A DNA stretch of 64,000 nucleotides, from NCBI RefSeq assembly GCF_030272615.1, contig NC_081414.1, positions 2,669,501 to 2,733,500 on the forward strand, in the 5' to 3' direction. The DNA is from Cryptomeria japonica (Eukaryota; Streptophyta; Pinopsida; Cupressales; Cupressaceae). Positions within the stretch are counted from its first letter, which is position 1, and every line of letters begins with the position of its first letter. This document shows, in pieces, positions 1 to 11,242 of the stretch. Below the pieces are notes generated by a model that made no database searches, was not told the origin of the DNA, and saw only the letters and a program-made list of their open reading frames with translations. Made by a program: the position numbers and the translations under genes.

Positions 1-857
1 ACAAATTCTCTAAACCACCAACATCATAAACATCAGTTGTGCCATCTTAAATAGCCATCTCAACTAGGTTGGCCACTAAACCCTAATTACATCATGAAAT
101 TGTAATACAAATCATAAGAGAACATCTCGATTGATATACAGATCATTATAACAAATTACAATGCAATATCAACTGTTGGTTGATCGTAACCCATCACGAA
201 AATCCAATTTGTACCAAAGTCAAAACCTTAAAACACTCTACTAAGCGTTTTGCTGATTCCCAAGAAATTCTTCCTTGAATCACGCCAAAACAACAATTAA
301 ATCAGTTCATGCAGGTTGTGTCATGTTAGAAACTTCATGTAGACTCGTCGTCGACTACCGTCATAACAAAATCATTACTGGATTGATGATATCTTCATCG
401 GTCTTAAACCCTACTAAAACCTTAGCAAAACTTCATCAGAAATTTGAAACACACCTTTCGATAATCTTCACAAGTTCCAGTTCTGGTCAGATACACCTTT
501 CCATGATACAAGCTCACCATCCAAACCGCAAATCACCAATCATCACCAATCGCTCAATTCAATTAAAACATCTCTGCTTTACTAGTTAAAGTCCCATTTC
601 ACAGACTTTAGTTCTCTATCGGTAAACCTTGTCTTCCGATAAACCAAATCACTTAGCTGACAAAACAAAACATCAAGAACACCAAGAATCACTATTTGAC
701 ATCAGTTGCCATCAATGACAACACAAATAATTGATCATGTCATCTAATCACAAAATCTCAATCTCTTCATCACAAATAGACTTCTATCCTTTACCGATGA
801 AATCACCAGTCTTCAGCTGCATCACCTCATATGCATCAGTTATGCCAAATGTCAACA
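1..857 (-). repeat. Element A 3' LTR (partial)
   Basis: Minus-strand LTR starting TGTTGACATTTGGC at 857, directly after a polypurine tract. It continues beyond the left edge. The same sequence, split by solo LTR S, recurs at 51700-53705. The small frames here have no recognisable product. Confidence 0.88.
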
Positions 858-1230
858 ATCTCCCCCTTTGGTATTGATGGCAACACTAATCAGATATACA
901 ATTAGAGTAACATCATCATCTGCAACTTGCGTACCGATATCACATCATCTGCCAGTTATCCTCCTTTTGTCTTCTCACCCTTAACCAATGCTTCTCTCAA
1001 TATGTTCTTCAACTTCTCCCATATCTAGGTTCTTATGTTCTCCCATATCTGATTTTTGTTCTTCTCCCCCTTTGACAACAATGTCAAAGGTGTAAATGCA
1101 TCACTTGTCTTCAATTTTGCTGATGCCTCTTCCATTATCTCTGCTAATTAAATTAGAAAAATTACATCAGAGCATTAAATCAGAACTTTACATCAGACTT
1201 TCTCCCCCAAAGGAGTATCCTACACCTTCA
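858..1230 (-). other. Element A 3' untranslated region with three PPT-like tracts
   Basis: Between the RNase H stop and the 3' LTR. Minus-strand G-rich tracts of the form AAAGGGGGAGA occur next to the LTR (858-871, the functional polypurine tract by position) and again near 1063-1072, with a weaker one near 1202-1210. The middle one is joined to a perfect inverted repeat with CCTTTGACA and TGTCAAAGG arms at about 1069-1090. The same three-tract layout recurs in E1, E2 and F. Confidence 0.7.
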
Positions 1231-2820
1231 TCAATACTTAGTGAAAGATAAACATGAAATCCACAAGATTGATGCATCTCCATCATTATAGTTCTTCCGT
1301 TGTAGGGTTCTAACCCCTAGTTTACCTCTAACAAACTCAAAGGTAGCCTTCGGTAAGGGCTTAGTAAAGATATCAACTAACTGATCTTTACTCTTCACAT
1401 ATTCCATCTTCACCTCTTTTTCTTGAACTCTTTCCCTTAGGAAATGATACTTCAATTCAATGTGCTTGGTTTTAGAATGAAGTACAAGATTCTTAGAAAT
1501 GTTTATTGTACTTGTATTATCACAATAGATAGTCATCGATTCAGACATATGTATGGTGAATCCTTCTAGCACATGTCTCATCCAAATTGTTTGCGTGCAA
1601 TTCATGGGTGCAACTACATACTCTGCTTCAGTTGTAGAGTGAGAAACACATGTTTGTTTCTTGCTCATCCATACCACTAGTCTTCCACCGAGTAGAAAAG
1701 CTCCACTGGTTTTGCTTTTCCGATTATCCACATTACCTGGCCAATCAACATTAGTAAAGACATCCAAAGTAAAATCTCCTTTATAGGGATACCATAAACC
1801 ATAGTCTATTGTGCCTTTGAGATACCAAAAAACTCTCTTCATAGCCACCATGTGACTCTCCTTAGGCTCTTTTTGAAATCTATCCACTAATCCAACAACA
1901 TGAGCAATGTCCGGTCTGTTATGAAAAACATAGTTTAGCTTGCCAATCATAGATATGTACTCTTTTTCACTAACAACAAGGGAATCGTCTTGCTTTGATA
2001 ACTTGCAACCTGTTACAGTCGGTGTTCCTACCAATTTGCAGTATTCCATGTTGAAAGTCTTCAACACCTCTTTGATATACTTGGTCTGACAAATAAAAAT
2101 ACCACCATCCAGTTGTTGGACTTGTAAGCCAATAAAGAACTTTATTTCATCGATTAGAGACATTTCACATTCGTTTTTCATTATGTCAGCAAAGTCCATA
2201 CACATATCATCATTTCCACCAAAAATTATGTCATCTACAAACACTTCTGCTATCAACATCTTGTCTCCATCAGTCTTCAAATAAATGTTCATGTCTTCAT
2301 TGGTACGTTTGAATCCAATTTTGATCAAATGTGCATGTAATCTACTATACCATGCTCTCGGTGCTTGCTTTAGACCATATAGTTCTTTATACAATTTACA
2401 CACCATTTCTTTATCATCAGTCAAGGAAAATCCATTTGGTTGTTCAATGTATACTTCTTCTTCTAGAATCCCATTTAGAAAGGTTGACTTGGCATCCATT
2501 TGATAAACTTTGAATCCCTTATATGCAACACATGCTAGCAACATCCTTACTCTAATCTAGCAATGGGTGCAAATGTTTCACCATAATCCTCACCTTCTTC
2601 TTGAGCATACCCTTTGCAAACTAACCTTGCCTTTTTTCTTACAATTCTTCCTTCTTCATCTAATTTATTCCTAAACACCCATTTTGTTCCAATCATATTC
2701 TTATCTTCTGGTCTAGGAATAAGTGACCATGTCTAATTCTTCTCAATTTGATCTAATTCTTCATTTATTGCATTCACCCAATCATCATCCTTTAGTGCAT
2801 CCTTAACAGACGGGTTCAAT
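1231..2820 (-). pseudogene. Element A reverse transcriptase and RNase H
   Basis: Copia-type reverse transcriptase followed by RNase H, which copy the element RNA into DNA in cytoplasmic particles. From Met at 2544 the frame is open for 437 residues. Upstream, reverse transcriptase sequence continues to about 2820 with a stop and a frame break, so this Met is internal. Visible motifs are DAKSTFLNG (residues 18-26), KQAPRAWY (59-66), the catalytic FVDDI box (102-106) and the RNase H end SKTKHIELKYHFLRE. The first RNase H Asp, normally in a TDADW motif, reads TNVDW here, so RNase H is probably inactive. Family assignment is firm; activity is not expected. Confidence 0.88.
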
Positions 2821-3383
2821 TTTAGATATCAAACATGAGTTCTCTCGGATCTTTCTCCTAGTTTGCACACCTTCATTCTTATCACCAATTATCTCCTCTT
2901 GTGAATGGTTCAGTCTGACATATCTAGGTATTGTCTATGTTAGTTCTGCATCTTCTACATCAGGTTCTTCATCTTCTTCCTCACTATCATCACTTACCAG
3001 TTCAGCATCTAATTTTGCATTTATCGGTGCTTCATTATTCATTGCCTCCGATTCAATGATCACAAACTTTTCCTCATTGTCATCCTTTTCATGTTTTGAT
3101 CTGCTTGTACCTTCAGACTTATCAGATAGATCATCAACTTTTACATTAGCACTTTCAACAATTTTCTTAGTTCTCTTATTGTAACATTTATATGCCTTAC
3201 TCTTATAAGAGTAACCAAGAAAAATTCCTTCATCAGATTTTGCATCAAATTTCTCAGTGTAGTTATCTCTCTTAATAAAACATTGACTTCCAAAGATTTT
3301 GAAATAACTTACTTAAGGATTTTTTCCATACCATAGCTCATAGGGTGTCTTATTGTTACCACTCTTTACCAGTACCCGGTTTA
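2821..3383 (-). pseudogene. Element A integrase C-terminal part and linker
   Basis: Minus-strand copia sequence on the RT-proximal side of insertion D. Peptides such as KTPYELWYGK, SYFKIFGS and EGIFLGYS identify the end of the integrase region; an acidic linker leading to reverse transcriptase follows. There are several stops. The reading picks up on the far side of D at 11243, with the 5-bp target site AAGTG repeated at each junction. Confidence 0.75.
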
Positions 3384-3388
3384 AAGTG

Positions 3389-4655
3389 TGTAAAGCGGAA
3401 AAATCAAACCCTTAGTTGTTCTCCCCTCCCCAACTCCAAGGAGAGAGAAGGGAGAGTCACTAGGGTTGATGGTTTTCACTTAGGAGAGACTTTACATTCA
3501 AAAGAGGGGTTGAAACCCACAAGATCCAATCCCACGCAATGCAAGATTGGATTCTAGATGAGTTTCAAGGGTTAAGACATCAAGGATACCCTTTTTTGTA
3601 AAGAATGTAGAAAGATTGAACTAGGAATGCATGTAAAGTAGGAAAGATTCGCTTATAAACAGAGATAGGGCTATGGGATGAAGCTGCGGACCTGGAATTA
3701 GCAGTAAAATGTCGAGACAGTGCTGTTCTGCAAATTTGAGCGAAAGTTCACGGGACGATGGCGCCCGACGTGCACATGGTCCTCTGAAAAATCCGCGAAA
3801 CGAAGGGGGATCTGTTCATCTCTACACAAGGATTCCAGATCTTCAATCACAGCCGCGTACCTGCCACCTACACACAGAAAAGAGAGGACGATTGGGGGGT
3901 TAGGGATGAGGGGTTTTCCTTTAGGTCAAACCCCGGTTTTGGAATTAACCAAGAAATGAGAATGCTGTAAATGTAAATGTTTGTAATGTAAACAAGTACT
4001 GATACCTTGTTGTAAGAATGTCTGTATTCTTACATGCGAAGGTGTAATGTATGTAGTATGTTGTATGTTGTGTGTGATCTCCTCTTCAATGGTTGAATCC
4101 TTGTCTTGAATGCAACACTTAGCCTTGAATGGAGACTTAGAATGCTCAATTGCTTGAAGGAATGCTTGAATGCTTGAATGTTTGAATATCGCTTCCGCGT
4201 CTTGCCCACATATGTTTTTTTTCTCTTTTTTTCCTCCTTCCTTTTCTAGGAGAGGAAAAGTAGTTTATATACTTGTCAATTAGGGTTGATAGACTGATTT
4301 TCCCAACCTTAGGCCGACCAGGAAACATTATTTTCCAATTTGCAAACTTAAAGACCCGATGCCCACAAGAGACCGGGCCCCAAAATAGGGCCAGGGACCA
4401 GGGCGCTAGGTGCCATGGTCCTGGGGGACCAGGGCGCTGGGCGCCCTAGTCTAGAAGGACCAGGGCGCTGGGCGCCATGGTCCCACCTCCCGGGACAGCA
4501 GGGTGCAAGGAGGGATTAGGCCAGGGTGCAGAAAAATGTAGTTTTTGGTGTCGTAAACAGGTTTCGGGGTCTCCATTCAGGTTCAACGTTGCGCCGCCAT
4601 CGTGAAGACCCAAATGCAGTCGAAATTGCAAGTGTCGCAATTTTAGGATGCTACA
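3389..4655 (-). repeat. Element D 3' LTR
   Basis: 1267 bp, TG..CA bounded. It contains three copies of a GC-rich palindromic unit around GGGCGCTGGGCGCC at about 4388-4490, where the partner LTR has one. The minus-strand purine tract AAAGTGGGGGCTAAA (4656-4670) abuts its start. Confidence 0.9.
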
Positions 4656-5404
4656 TTTAGCCCCCACTTTAGCGGGAGTATAAGCGTACACTCATACTTC
4701 CGGTAAAGTACAAGGAAACAACATTGAAAAAATTTCACCACGTCAAGGAGGCAAGATACACCAAGCCCCCAGTGGACTAAGGATCTTACGACTTCGATTG
4801 ACAAAGTAAAAGGGAAGATCACGAGGGAGAACCATGACTGTCAGTAGTAAGGTTCCCTCACTATGAGTCATGCAAGAAAGATATCAAAAATTTTCAAGGC
4901 AAAGCTAAATTTGTCAAGAAATTTTCAAGTATCTTGAAAAGATATGAACGGGATGTATGCCCCCCTATGTTAAAGCGATCGCACACGCCTCATCGGGGGT
5001 GATTGCTTTAAGGTAGTGATACATATAAGAAATGAGAAAGGAGCACGTTATCACAAGGATTTAGCCCCCAAGTGTGAGATAAGCCCAAGGATAATAGACA
5101 CAAAACACAAAGCACAAGGTGACTTCGCTTTCCTCGGGGTCAGTATGCTGTATGATAATTCATGTATATCATATGTATGTATGCATAATTGTTCTTCATT
5201 CCCCAATCAAGGAAGGTCACCTAGAAGAAGGGAACACATGTGTCTTTTGAGTCAACATGAGAGAGACCAAAAGAGATCTCAATGTTTTGCATCGTCCTCA
5301 AGTAGACAACACTAAGGACAACAAATAGAAGAATGAGAATAACACATAGAAGAAGTAACAAAAGAGATCAAGAGAGGAGGAGAGAGTCTGCTATGCTAAT
5401 GAAA
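4656..5404 (-). other. Element D non-coding 3' region and polypurine tract
   Basis: Between the end of the gag-protease frame and the 3' LTR. It holds the polypurine tract next to 4655. I see no motif of reverse transcriptase, integrase or envelope; the plus-strand frame at 5016-5315 has no recognisable product. This is where pol would lie in an autonomous element. Confidence 0.6.
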
Positions 5405-6961
5405 CTAGTCTAGCACGTCATCTACCCCCCAATCTTGCTGATCAATATTTCGGGAAGGTAGGAAACACGCTAGAGGAGGAACATCCAACACAGCAGATGG
5501 AGCTATCACAAGATCCAAACAAGGGCTATGTTCATATCCCAAGCCACGGTGTTCTTGTCTAGGAGCTAGGATAAGTGCTTTAGAAAATTCGTTAGATAGA
5601 TGGTTATCAACATCAACATATTCATATTCACTATCAGAATGAACAGGAGTAACATTTTCATTATAAATAACATTTTCATCTATATCATCATCAAGATTTA
5701 TAAAAATAGGATGTTTAACTCGCACAAGATCAAGACCATCATGCATCTTATGTTTAGGAGATTTCGGCTCAATCATCGGCTGAGGAGAAAATGGAATAAT
5801 ATTGGCTGAAGGTGTTTTTGGGGATTGCAAAGTTTGAGAAGAAGCTGCCTGAGCTCTAAGATGACACTTTCGTCAGCGTTCAGGTGCAGAACGATTTCGT
5901 CTAGTCTTAGTAGGAAGTTGAGAAGATTGAGGAGGAGGAATGTTCTCATCCTTATCACTTGGGTGTTTAGGTTATGGTCTCTTAGGTTGAATAATAGGAG
6001 AAAAGGAAGGTCTCTTCTCTCCATAAGAGGAAGGAGGAGGAACTGCTCCATATAAGGGAGGAATATTCGGTTTAGGAAGGAGACCAAGTCCATCATGACG
6101 AGGAGGTATAGGTCTACTTTTAGGAAGTTTATTAGATATAGGCATAGTCACATTCATAGGGATAGGTTGGGAATCTTCTTGAGGAAAGACATTAGTTTTA
6201 TCTTTCAAAGGAAGAACTTCCTTCTCAAGAACAATAGGAATGTCAAGTTTGGGTGTTCTAGGTTCACTTAGAGATAGGATCATATCTTTTTTCCACTTTT
6301 GATAAGATTTGAAAAGATGATCACTTTGCGAAGGAAGAGATTGGAATTGTTTAGGCCAAAAGTAATCAATAGGAACGCTAGAAGTTCTTTCAGCTGGTTT
6401 AAAGAGGCTATGATTGACAGTAACAACTTCACCATTATGGGGAAATTTCAAACACTTGTGAATAGGAGAAGCAATAGCTTTCATGGAAGACAGCCAAGGA
6501 TAGCCTAGCTTCACACGAAATTGTTTGGACGATGGAATAATAGCAAAGTCCACATCAAGGGATTTGTTATGGACCTCAATAGGTAATGTAATAGAACCAA
6601 TTGTAGGAGAAGAAAATGCATCAAATAGTTTCACAACCACATTTGTTTTGTCATAGATCACTTGATTCAATTGCAAAGTAAAAAGAAATTCTTCAGTAAT
6701 GATATTAACCATACAAGAAGGATCAATAAGCACTCCACGGCAGGGTGTATTCTTGACTTTTGCAACTATATATAAAGGACCATCAGGTGTCCTGATAGTT
6801 TCACTAGAATCAAAGGTGATGGAAGGTTCTTTAGGGATTTTTGGCTGCTCTACAAAGTTAATCACATTTGGAGTCATGGACACAAGATCATCAGGTGAGA
6901 CAGAGGAATAATTAGTATCAATCGCATTAGAGGTATGAGAAGGTAATGGATCAGTAAAAAT
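5405..6961 (-). pseudogene. Element D protease-like region and Pro/Ser-rich tail
   Basis: Continues in the same minus-strand frame as gag after a single TAG at 6962-6964. The first part (Met at 6883, 303 residues) has a retropepsin-like core. The catalytic triplet, normally D-T/S-G, reads D-P-S in VLIDPSCMVNIIT, followed by a typical YPWLSSM segment. Two more in-frame stops (TAA at about 5972, TGA at about 5866) separate a proline-rich linker and an acidic tail ending at 5405. The altered triplet suggests an inactive protease, or a capsid-like use of the fold. No pol follows. Confidence 0.7.
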
Positions 6962-8854
6962 CTAAAGATTTTGGTTAGGAGGAGCTACAGATGTGTTGCC
7001 TTTATCATTCACACCAGAAACAGAGATAATATTATTATCAATCAAATCTTGAATTTTACCCTTTAAAGCAAAACATTTTTCAGTATCATGCCCAAGATGA
7101 CGATGAAATTGACAAAAAGATTTGTTATCAAAATAGGGTGAATTAATCTTTGCAGGATCTATTTGCCTTATAGGAGGAAGAGTAAGCACATTTTGTTCCA
7201 ATAACTTATTCATAATACTATGCAATGATTCATTCAAAGGAGTAAACTTTCTTTCTTTCTTGAAAAACTTAGAAATAGGAGGCACACCTGATGCCGCATT
7301 CACATTGTTGTTGATGATGTTTTCATTGAATTTAATGGACTCTCTGTTTGGTTTAAACTTCCCAAATGGTTGTTGACTACTATCACCCTTATCACTCGGA
7401 GCCATAGGATTTGCTTGTTCCATTTGACTCACAGTCAGTTGATAATTGTGAAGAGTTGCGCACAACTGTTGGAAAGAAGTAAACTCAGAAAACAGAAGTT
7501 TTTCTCTAATATCTTTTTGTAAATTAGAAATAAATATTCTTTGAATATCATTGTCAAGTACTGGAAAAGAAATTTGAGCATACAAATGCTTATATCTACC
7601 AATGAAATCAGTCACTTTTTCTTTAACACCTTGTTTACAATGCATTAAATCAATCAAAGTAACTTTAGGACTTATATTGTTTTGAAATTGTTGAATGAAA
7701 GCATTTGCAAGTTGTTTGAAAGAAGTAATAGAATAAGAAGGTAACGAGCAATGCCATTGTAGGGCTTTATCTCTTAATGTTCTAGTAAATAGTTTTGCAA
7801 GCAACCTTTGGTCATAAGCAAAATCAGTACATATTGTTTGAAAGGTCTTAACATGTGTTAGAGGATCACCCTTACCATTATAAAGCTCCAAATGCGGAAT
7901 TTCAACATGTTTAGGGGGAATAGCTCGAACAATGTCAAGAGAAAGTGGGCTCGCAACATCAAATGTGGGCACACTAAACTTAGATTGATTCATAGAGGCA
8001 ATTTGTTGCTGTAAAGAAGAGATAGTTTGTGCAAGATTGTTAATGGTTGCTTCAGTCGAAGAGTTCATATTAGACGTGTTAGATTGTGATGGAGGTGTTA
8101 TGTTATTGAAAGAAGGTATTGATTGAGAGTAAGGTGGTGGAACACTATGATAGTTAGTCATAGGAGATGATTGGAAAGGAGGAACACTACAAGGAGGAAT
8201 GGAAGGGTTAAATGAATTGCCCCCTTGCGTCATGTTCATTTGTGGAGATATAATAGGAACACTCATTGAAGGAATGAATGAAGAAGTCGGATTGAATGAA
8301 GGAAGAGGGTTGATTGAAGAAGTGGGATTGCCCCCATGACTAGTGATCATAGGTGGAATGTCTTGTATTGAAGTAGTCATTATGTTTGATGTAAAAGTAG
8401 GTATACTAGCCATAGGAGTTGTCAAAGGAATAGAATGATTAACTTGAGTAGGAGGTTGTGTATAGCCTAAGGTTTTGGCACAACTTTTCATAGGCATCAC
8501 ATTCGAATCCACAATGTGTGCAATAGCACGCAAAATATCAATTCCATTCTTATCACTTTGAATCATACGTTTTAGACCCTCAATTAATGAAAGAGCTTCA
8601 CTATCGGGGTATTCTTGAGACATCCATTGTCGAAAATCATCAAATTGGTTATCCAATTTTGAAAGTTGTTCTACAGAAACCTCATGGAGAGCTTCTTCCT
8701 CATTAAGAGGATTAGAGGAATTACCCATGTCCTCGTTAAAAAGGCCATTCAAATTAGGTTCCATCTCCTCAGTAATTAAACCTTGGAAAGACTTAATTCT
8801 AAGGCTTCGTCTAACGAGAATAGTGTAAGTAGGGCTTATTGTTGTAAAACTCAT
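6962..8854 (-). CDS. Element D Gag polyprotein
   Basis: A 630-residue intact frame, the best preserved gene of the window. After an acidic N-terminus and a long Pro/Ser/Asn-rich segment (about residues 110-290) comes a gypsy-type capsid domain (about 330-480) with YNGKGDPLTHVKTF, ALQWHCSLP and FIGRYKHLY. Near the C-terminus is a knuckle C-x2-H-x4-H-x4-C in FCQFHRHLGHDTEKC, the form common in Tat/Athila-type plant gypsy Gag. Gag would assemble the particle and bind RNA. The frame ends in TAG but stays open beyond it into the protease, so stop readthrough or a recent mutation are both possible. Confidence 0.85.
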   Translation of the reverse strand: MSFTTISPTYTILVRRSLRIKSFQGLITEEMEPNLNGLFNEDMGNSSNPLNEEEALHEVSVEQLSKLDNQFDDFRQWMSQEYPDSEALSLIEGLKRMIQSDKNGIDILRAIAHIVDSNVMPMKSCAKTLGYTQPPTQVNHSIPLTTPMASIPTFTSNIMTTSIQDIPPMITSHGGNPTSSINPLPSFNPTSSFIPSMSVPIISPQMNMTQGGNSFNPSIPPCSVPPFQSSPMTNYHSVPPPYSQSIPSFNNITPPSQSNTSNMNSSTEATINNLAQTISSLQQQIASMNQSKFSVPTFDVASPLSLDIVRAIPPKHVEIPHLELYNGKGDPLTHVKTFQTICTDFAYDQRLLAKLFTRTLRDKALQWHCSLPSYSITSFKQLANAFIQQFQNNISPKVTLIDLMHCKQGVKEKVTDFIGRYKHLYAQISFPVLDNDIQRIFISNLQKDIREKLLFSEFTSFQQLCATLHNYQLTVSQMEQANPMAPSDKGDSSQQPFGKFKPNRESIKFNENIINNNVNAASGVPPISKFFKKERKFTPLNESLHSIMNKLLEQNVLTLPPIRQIDPAKINSPYFDNKSFCQFHRHLGHDTEKCFALKGKIQDLIDNNIISVSGVNDKGNTSVAPPNQNL

Positions 8855-10021
8855 GTACTAAAGAAAGAGAGAAGATTTTGAATTTTAGAGGTAGCAAATT
8901 TCAATAAAATCAGCCAATCTCCTAGATTTAAGCTGTTAAATGCAATAAGGACAATCTCCCGAAATTTTGGAAAAAATGTCCGGGACCGTGGCGAACGGAG
9001 TGCACACGGTCCTCGCAACTTTTTTCAAAATTTTCAGGGATGAGAGTTATGATGATTTTAAAGCTAATCTGAAAAAATTGAGTGATTTTACGATCTATAG
9101 ATAGGCCAAATTAAAGTTGCAATCTCAAAATTGAACCCTACCAAGATTGTTGAAAAATGCAAAATTTGAATTTTGAAAAAGAGAGGGAAACTGAAATTTT
9201 GAATTTTATGATTTTAGAGGGAATGCTGAAAGCAATGCAAGTTTTGAAATTTAAAAGTTGACTCGATTTCATGCAAAATTCGAATTTAAAAGTGGAAATC
9301 AAAGATGTTGCAATTAAACACCTAATTTCAAAATTCACAAATTACAAAAATTTGAATAAAACACTAAAATTTCGAATGAATGCTAACACACTTTTCAGAT
9401 TTAGGACAGTAAGAAACACAATTTTGATATGAATTTTAATTTCAACAATTTTTGAATGATTAGAAGCCTCAATCCAAGCAATCGCTAGACCAACTTTGAC
9501 TTTAATTTTGAGAGTGTTAAAATTGATAAAATCAGCCAAAATTCTGGATTTTAGCAGAAAAATACAGTAAGATCTAGCTCCCGAAATTTCAGAAAAAAAG
9601 TCGGGGACGATGGCACTCAGGGTGCACACGGTCCTCGCAACTGTCTTCCAAATTTTCAGGGATGAAAGATATTGTGATTTTATTGCGGAATCCAAAGTTA
9701 CAGCCGATTTGGAAGTGTTTTGATTAGTGAAATTATCAGTCAAAGGTTGAATCAAGAAGGTTTTAAAAATTAGGGTTTTGACATTTAACCACTTAATTTT
9801 CAGAATTAAAGCACAAATATGAATTGACAATTTGCAATAGAAGGGTAGATCTGAAACAAGCATTAACAATTAAACATTTCACAAGTTTAATTACTAAAAA
9901 GAAAATTTTAGGGTTTTTTATGCAATCAACCTCTAAAATTTGCAAAAGATCAAACATGGAAATATAATTAGGAAGGCAAAATTTTCAGATCTAACCATGA
10001 ATAATCAGAATGAGGATGTTC
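8855..10021 (-). other. Element D long leader with internal duplication
   Basis: Non-coding on the minus strand between primer site and gag. Two related blocks (about 8930-9060 and 9530-9675) each hold CCCGAAATTT, a GGGAC(C/G)..TGGC core and GTGCACACGGTCCTCGCAA. A shorter version of the core also lies in both LTRs (3751-3784 and 10401-10434). It could be an RNA packaging or dimerisation element, or a degenerated duplication. Short frames here are not gene-like. Confidence 0.55.
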
Positions 10022-10039
10022 ACGTCGGGTTCACCAAAA
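10022..10039 (-). promoter_or_regulatory. Element D primer-binding site
   Basis: Minus-strand TTTTGGTGAACCCGACGT directly after the 5' LTR. It has the TGG start expected for pairing with a tRNA CCA end. I did not assign the tRNA. Confidence 0.6.
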
Positions 10040-11242
10040 TGTAAAGCGGAAAAAATCGAGCCCTAGTCGTTCTCCCCTCCCCAACTCCAAGGAGAGAGAA
10101 GGGAGGTCACTAGGGTTGATGGTTTTCACTTAGGAGAGACTTTACATTCAAAAGAGGGGTTGAAACCCACAAGATCCAATCCCACGCAATGCAAGATTGG
10201 ATTCTAGATGAGTTTCAAGGGTTAAGACATCAAGGATACCCTCTTTTGTAAAGAATGTAGAAAGATTGAACTAGGAATGCATGTAAAGTAGGAAAGATTC
10301 GCTTATAAACAGAGATAGGGATATGGGATGAAGCTGCGGACCTGGAATTAGCAGTAAAATGTCGAGACGGTGTTGTTCTGCAAATTTGAGCGAAAGTTGA
10401 CGGGACGATGGCGCCCGGCGTGCACACGGTCCTCCGAAAAATCCACAAAACGAAGGGGGATCTGTTCATCTCTACACAAGGATTCCAGATCTTCAATCAC
10501 AGCCGCGTACCTGCCACCTACACATAGAAAAGAGAGGACGATTGGGGGGTTAGGGATGAGGGGTTTGCCTTTAGGTCAAACCCCGGTTTTGGAATTAACC
10601 AAGAAATGAGAATGTTGTAAATGTAAATGTTTGTAATGTAAACAAGTACTGATACCTTGTTGTAAGAATGTCTGTATTCTTACATGCGAAGGTGTAATGT
10701 ATGTAGTATGTTGTATGTTGTGTGTGATCTCCTCTTCAATGGTTGAATCCTTGTCTTGAATGCAACACTTAGCCTTGAATGGAGACTTAGAATGCTCAAT
10801 TGCTTGAAGGAATGCTTGAATGCTTGAATGTTTGAATATCGCTTCCGCGTCTTGCCCACATATGTTTTTTTCTCTTTTTTTCCTCCTTCCTTTTCTAGGA
10901 GAGGAAAAGTAGTTTATATACTTGTCAATTAGGGTTGATAGACTGATTTTCCCGACCTTAGGCTGACCAGGAAACATTATTTTCCAATTTGCAAACTTAA
11001 AGACCTGATGCCCACAAGAGACCGGGCCCCAAAATAGGGCCAGGGACCAGGGTGCTGGGCACCATGGTCCCACCTCCCGGGACAGCAGGGCGCAAGGAGG
11101 GATCAGGCCAGGGTGCAAAAAAATGTAGTTTTTGGTGTCGTAAACAGGTTTCGGGGTCTCCATTCAGGTTCAACGTTGCGCCGCCATCGTGAAGACCCAA
11201 ATGCAGTCGAAATTGCAAGTGTCACAATTTTAGGATGCTACA
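10040..11242 (-). repeat. Element D 5' LTR
   Basis: 1203 bp, nearly identical to 3389-4655 apart from scattered changes and two missing copies of the GC-rich unit (one copy at about 11042-11070). Followed by TSD AAGTG. Confidence 0.9.

Larger units (their letters stand above)
3389..11242 (-). mobile_element. Element D: gypsy-like LTR element with gag-protease but no pol
   Basis: Complete 7854-bp insertion in element A's integrase. LTRs are 3389-4655 and 10040-11242, both TGTAAAGCGG...GGATGCTACA on the plus strand, flanked by TSD AAGTG at 3384-3388 and 11243-11247. Coding is on the minus strand: long leader, gag, an in-frame stop, a protease-like region, a further tail, then directly a non-coding stretch and the 3' LTR. 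I find no reverse transcriptase, RNase H or integrase motif anywhere in it. It resembles the gag-only terminal-repeat elements described in plants and would need enzymes supplied in trans. Confidence 0.9.

Noticed and set aside
275-589. Open frame of 104 codons in the left LTR
   Set aside because: It lies within an LTR, the matching LTR at 53157-53339 has only a broken version, and the composition is not protein-like.
4388-4490. CRISPR-like spaced repeats
   Set aside because: Only three units, no constant spacer length, in an LTR of a plant element; the partner LTR has one unit.
5016-5315. Small plus-strand protein in D
   Set aside because: Antisense to the element and without any recognisable motif.
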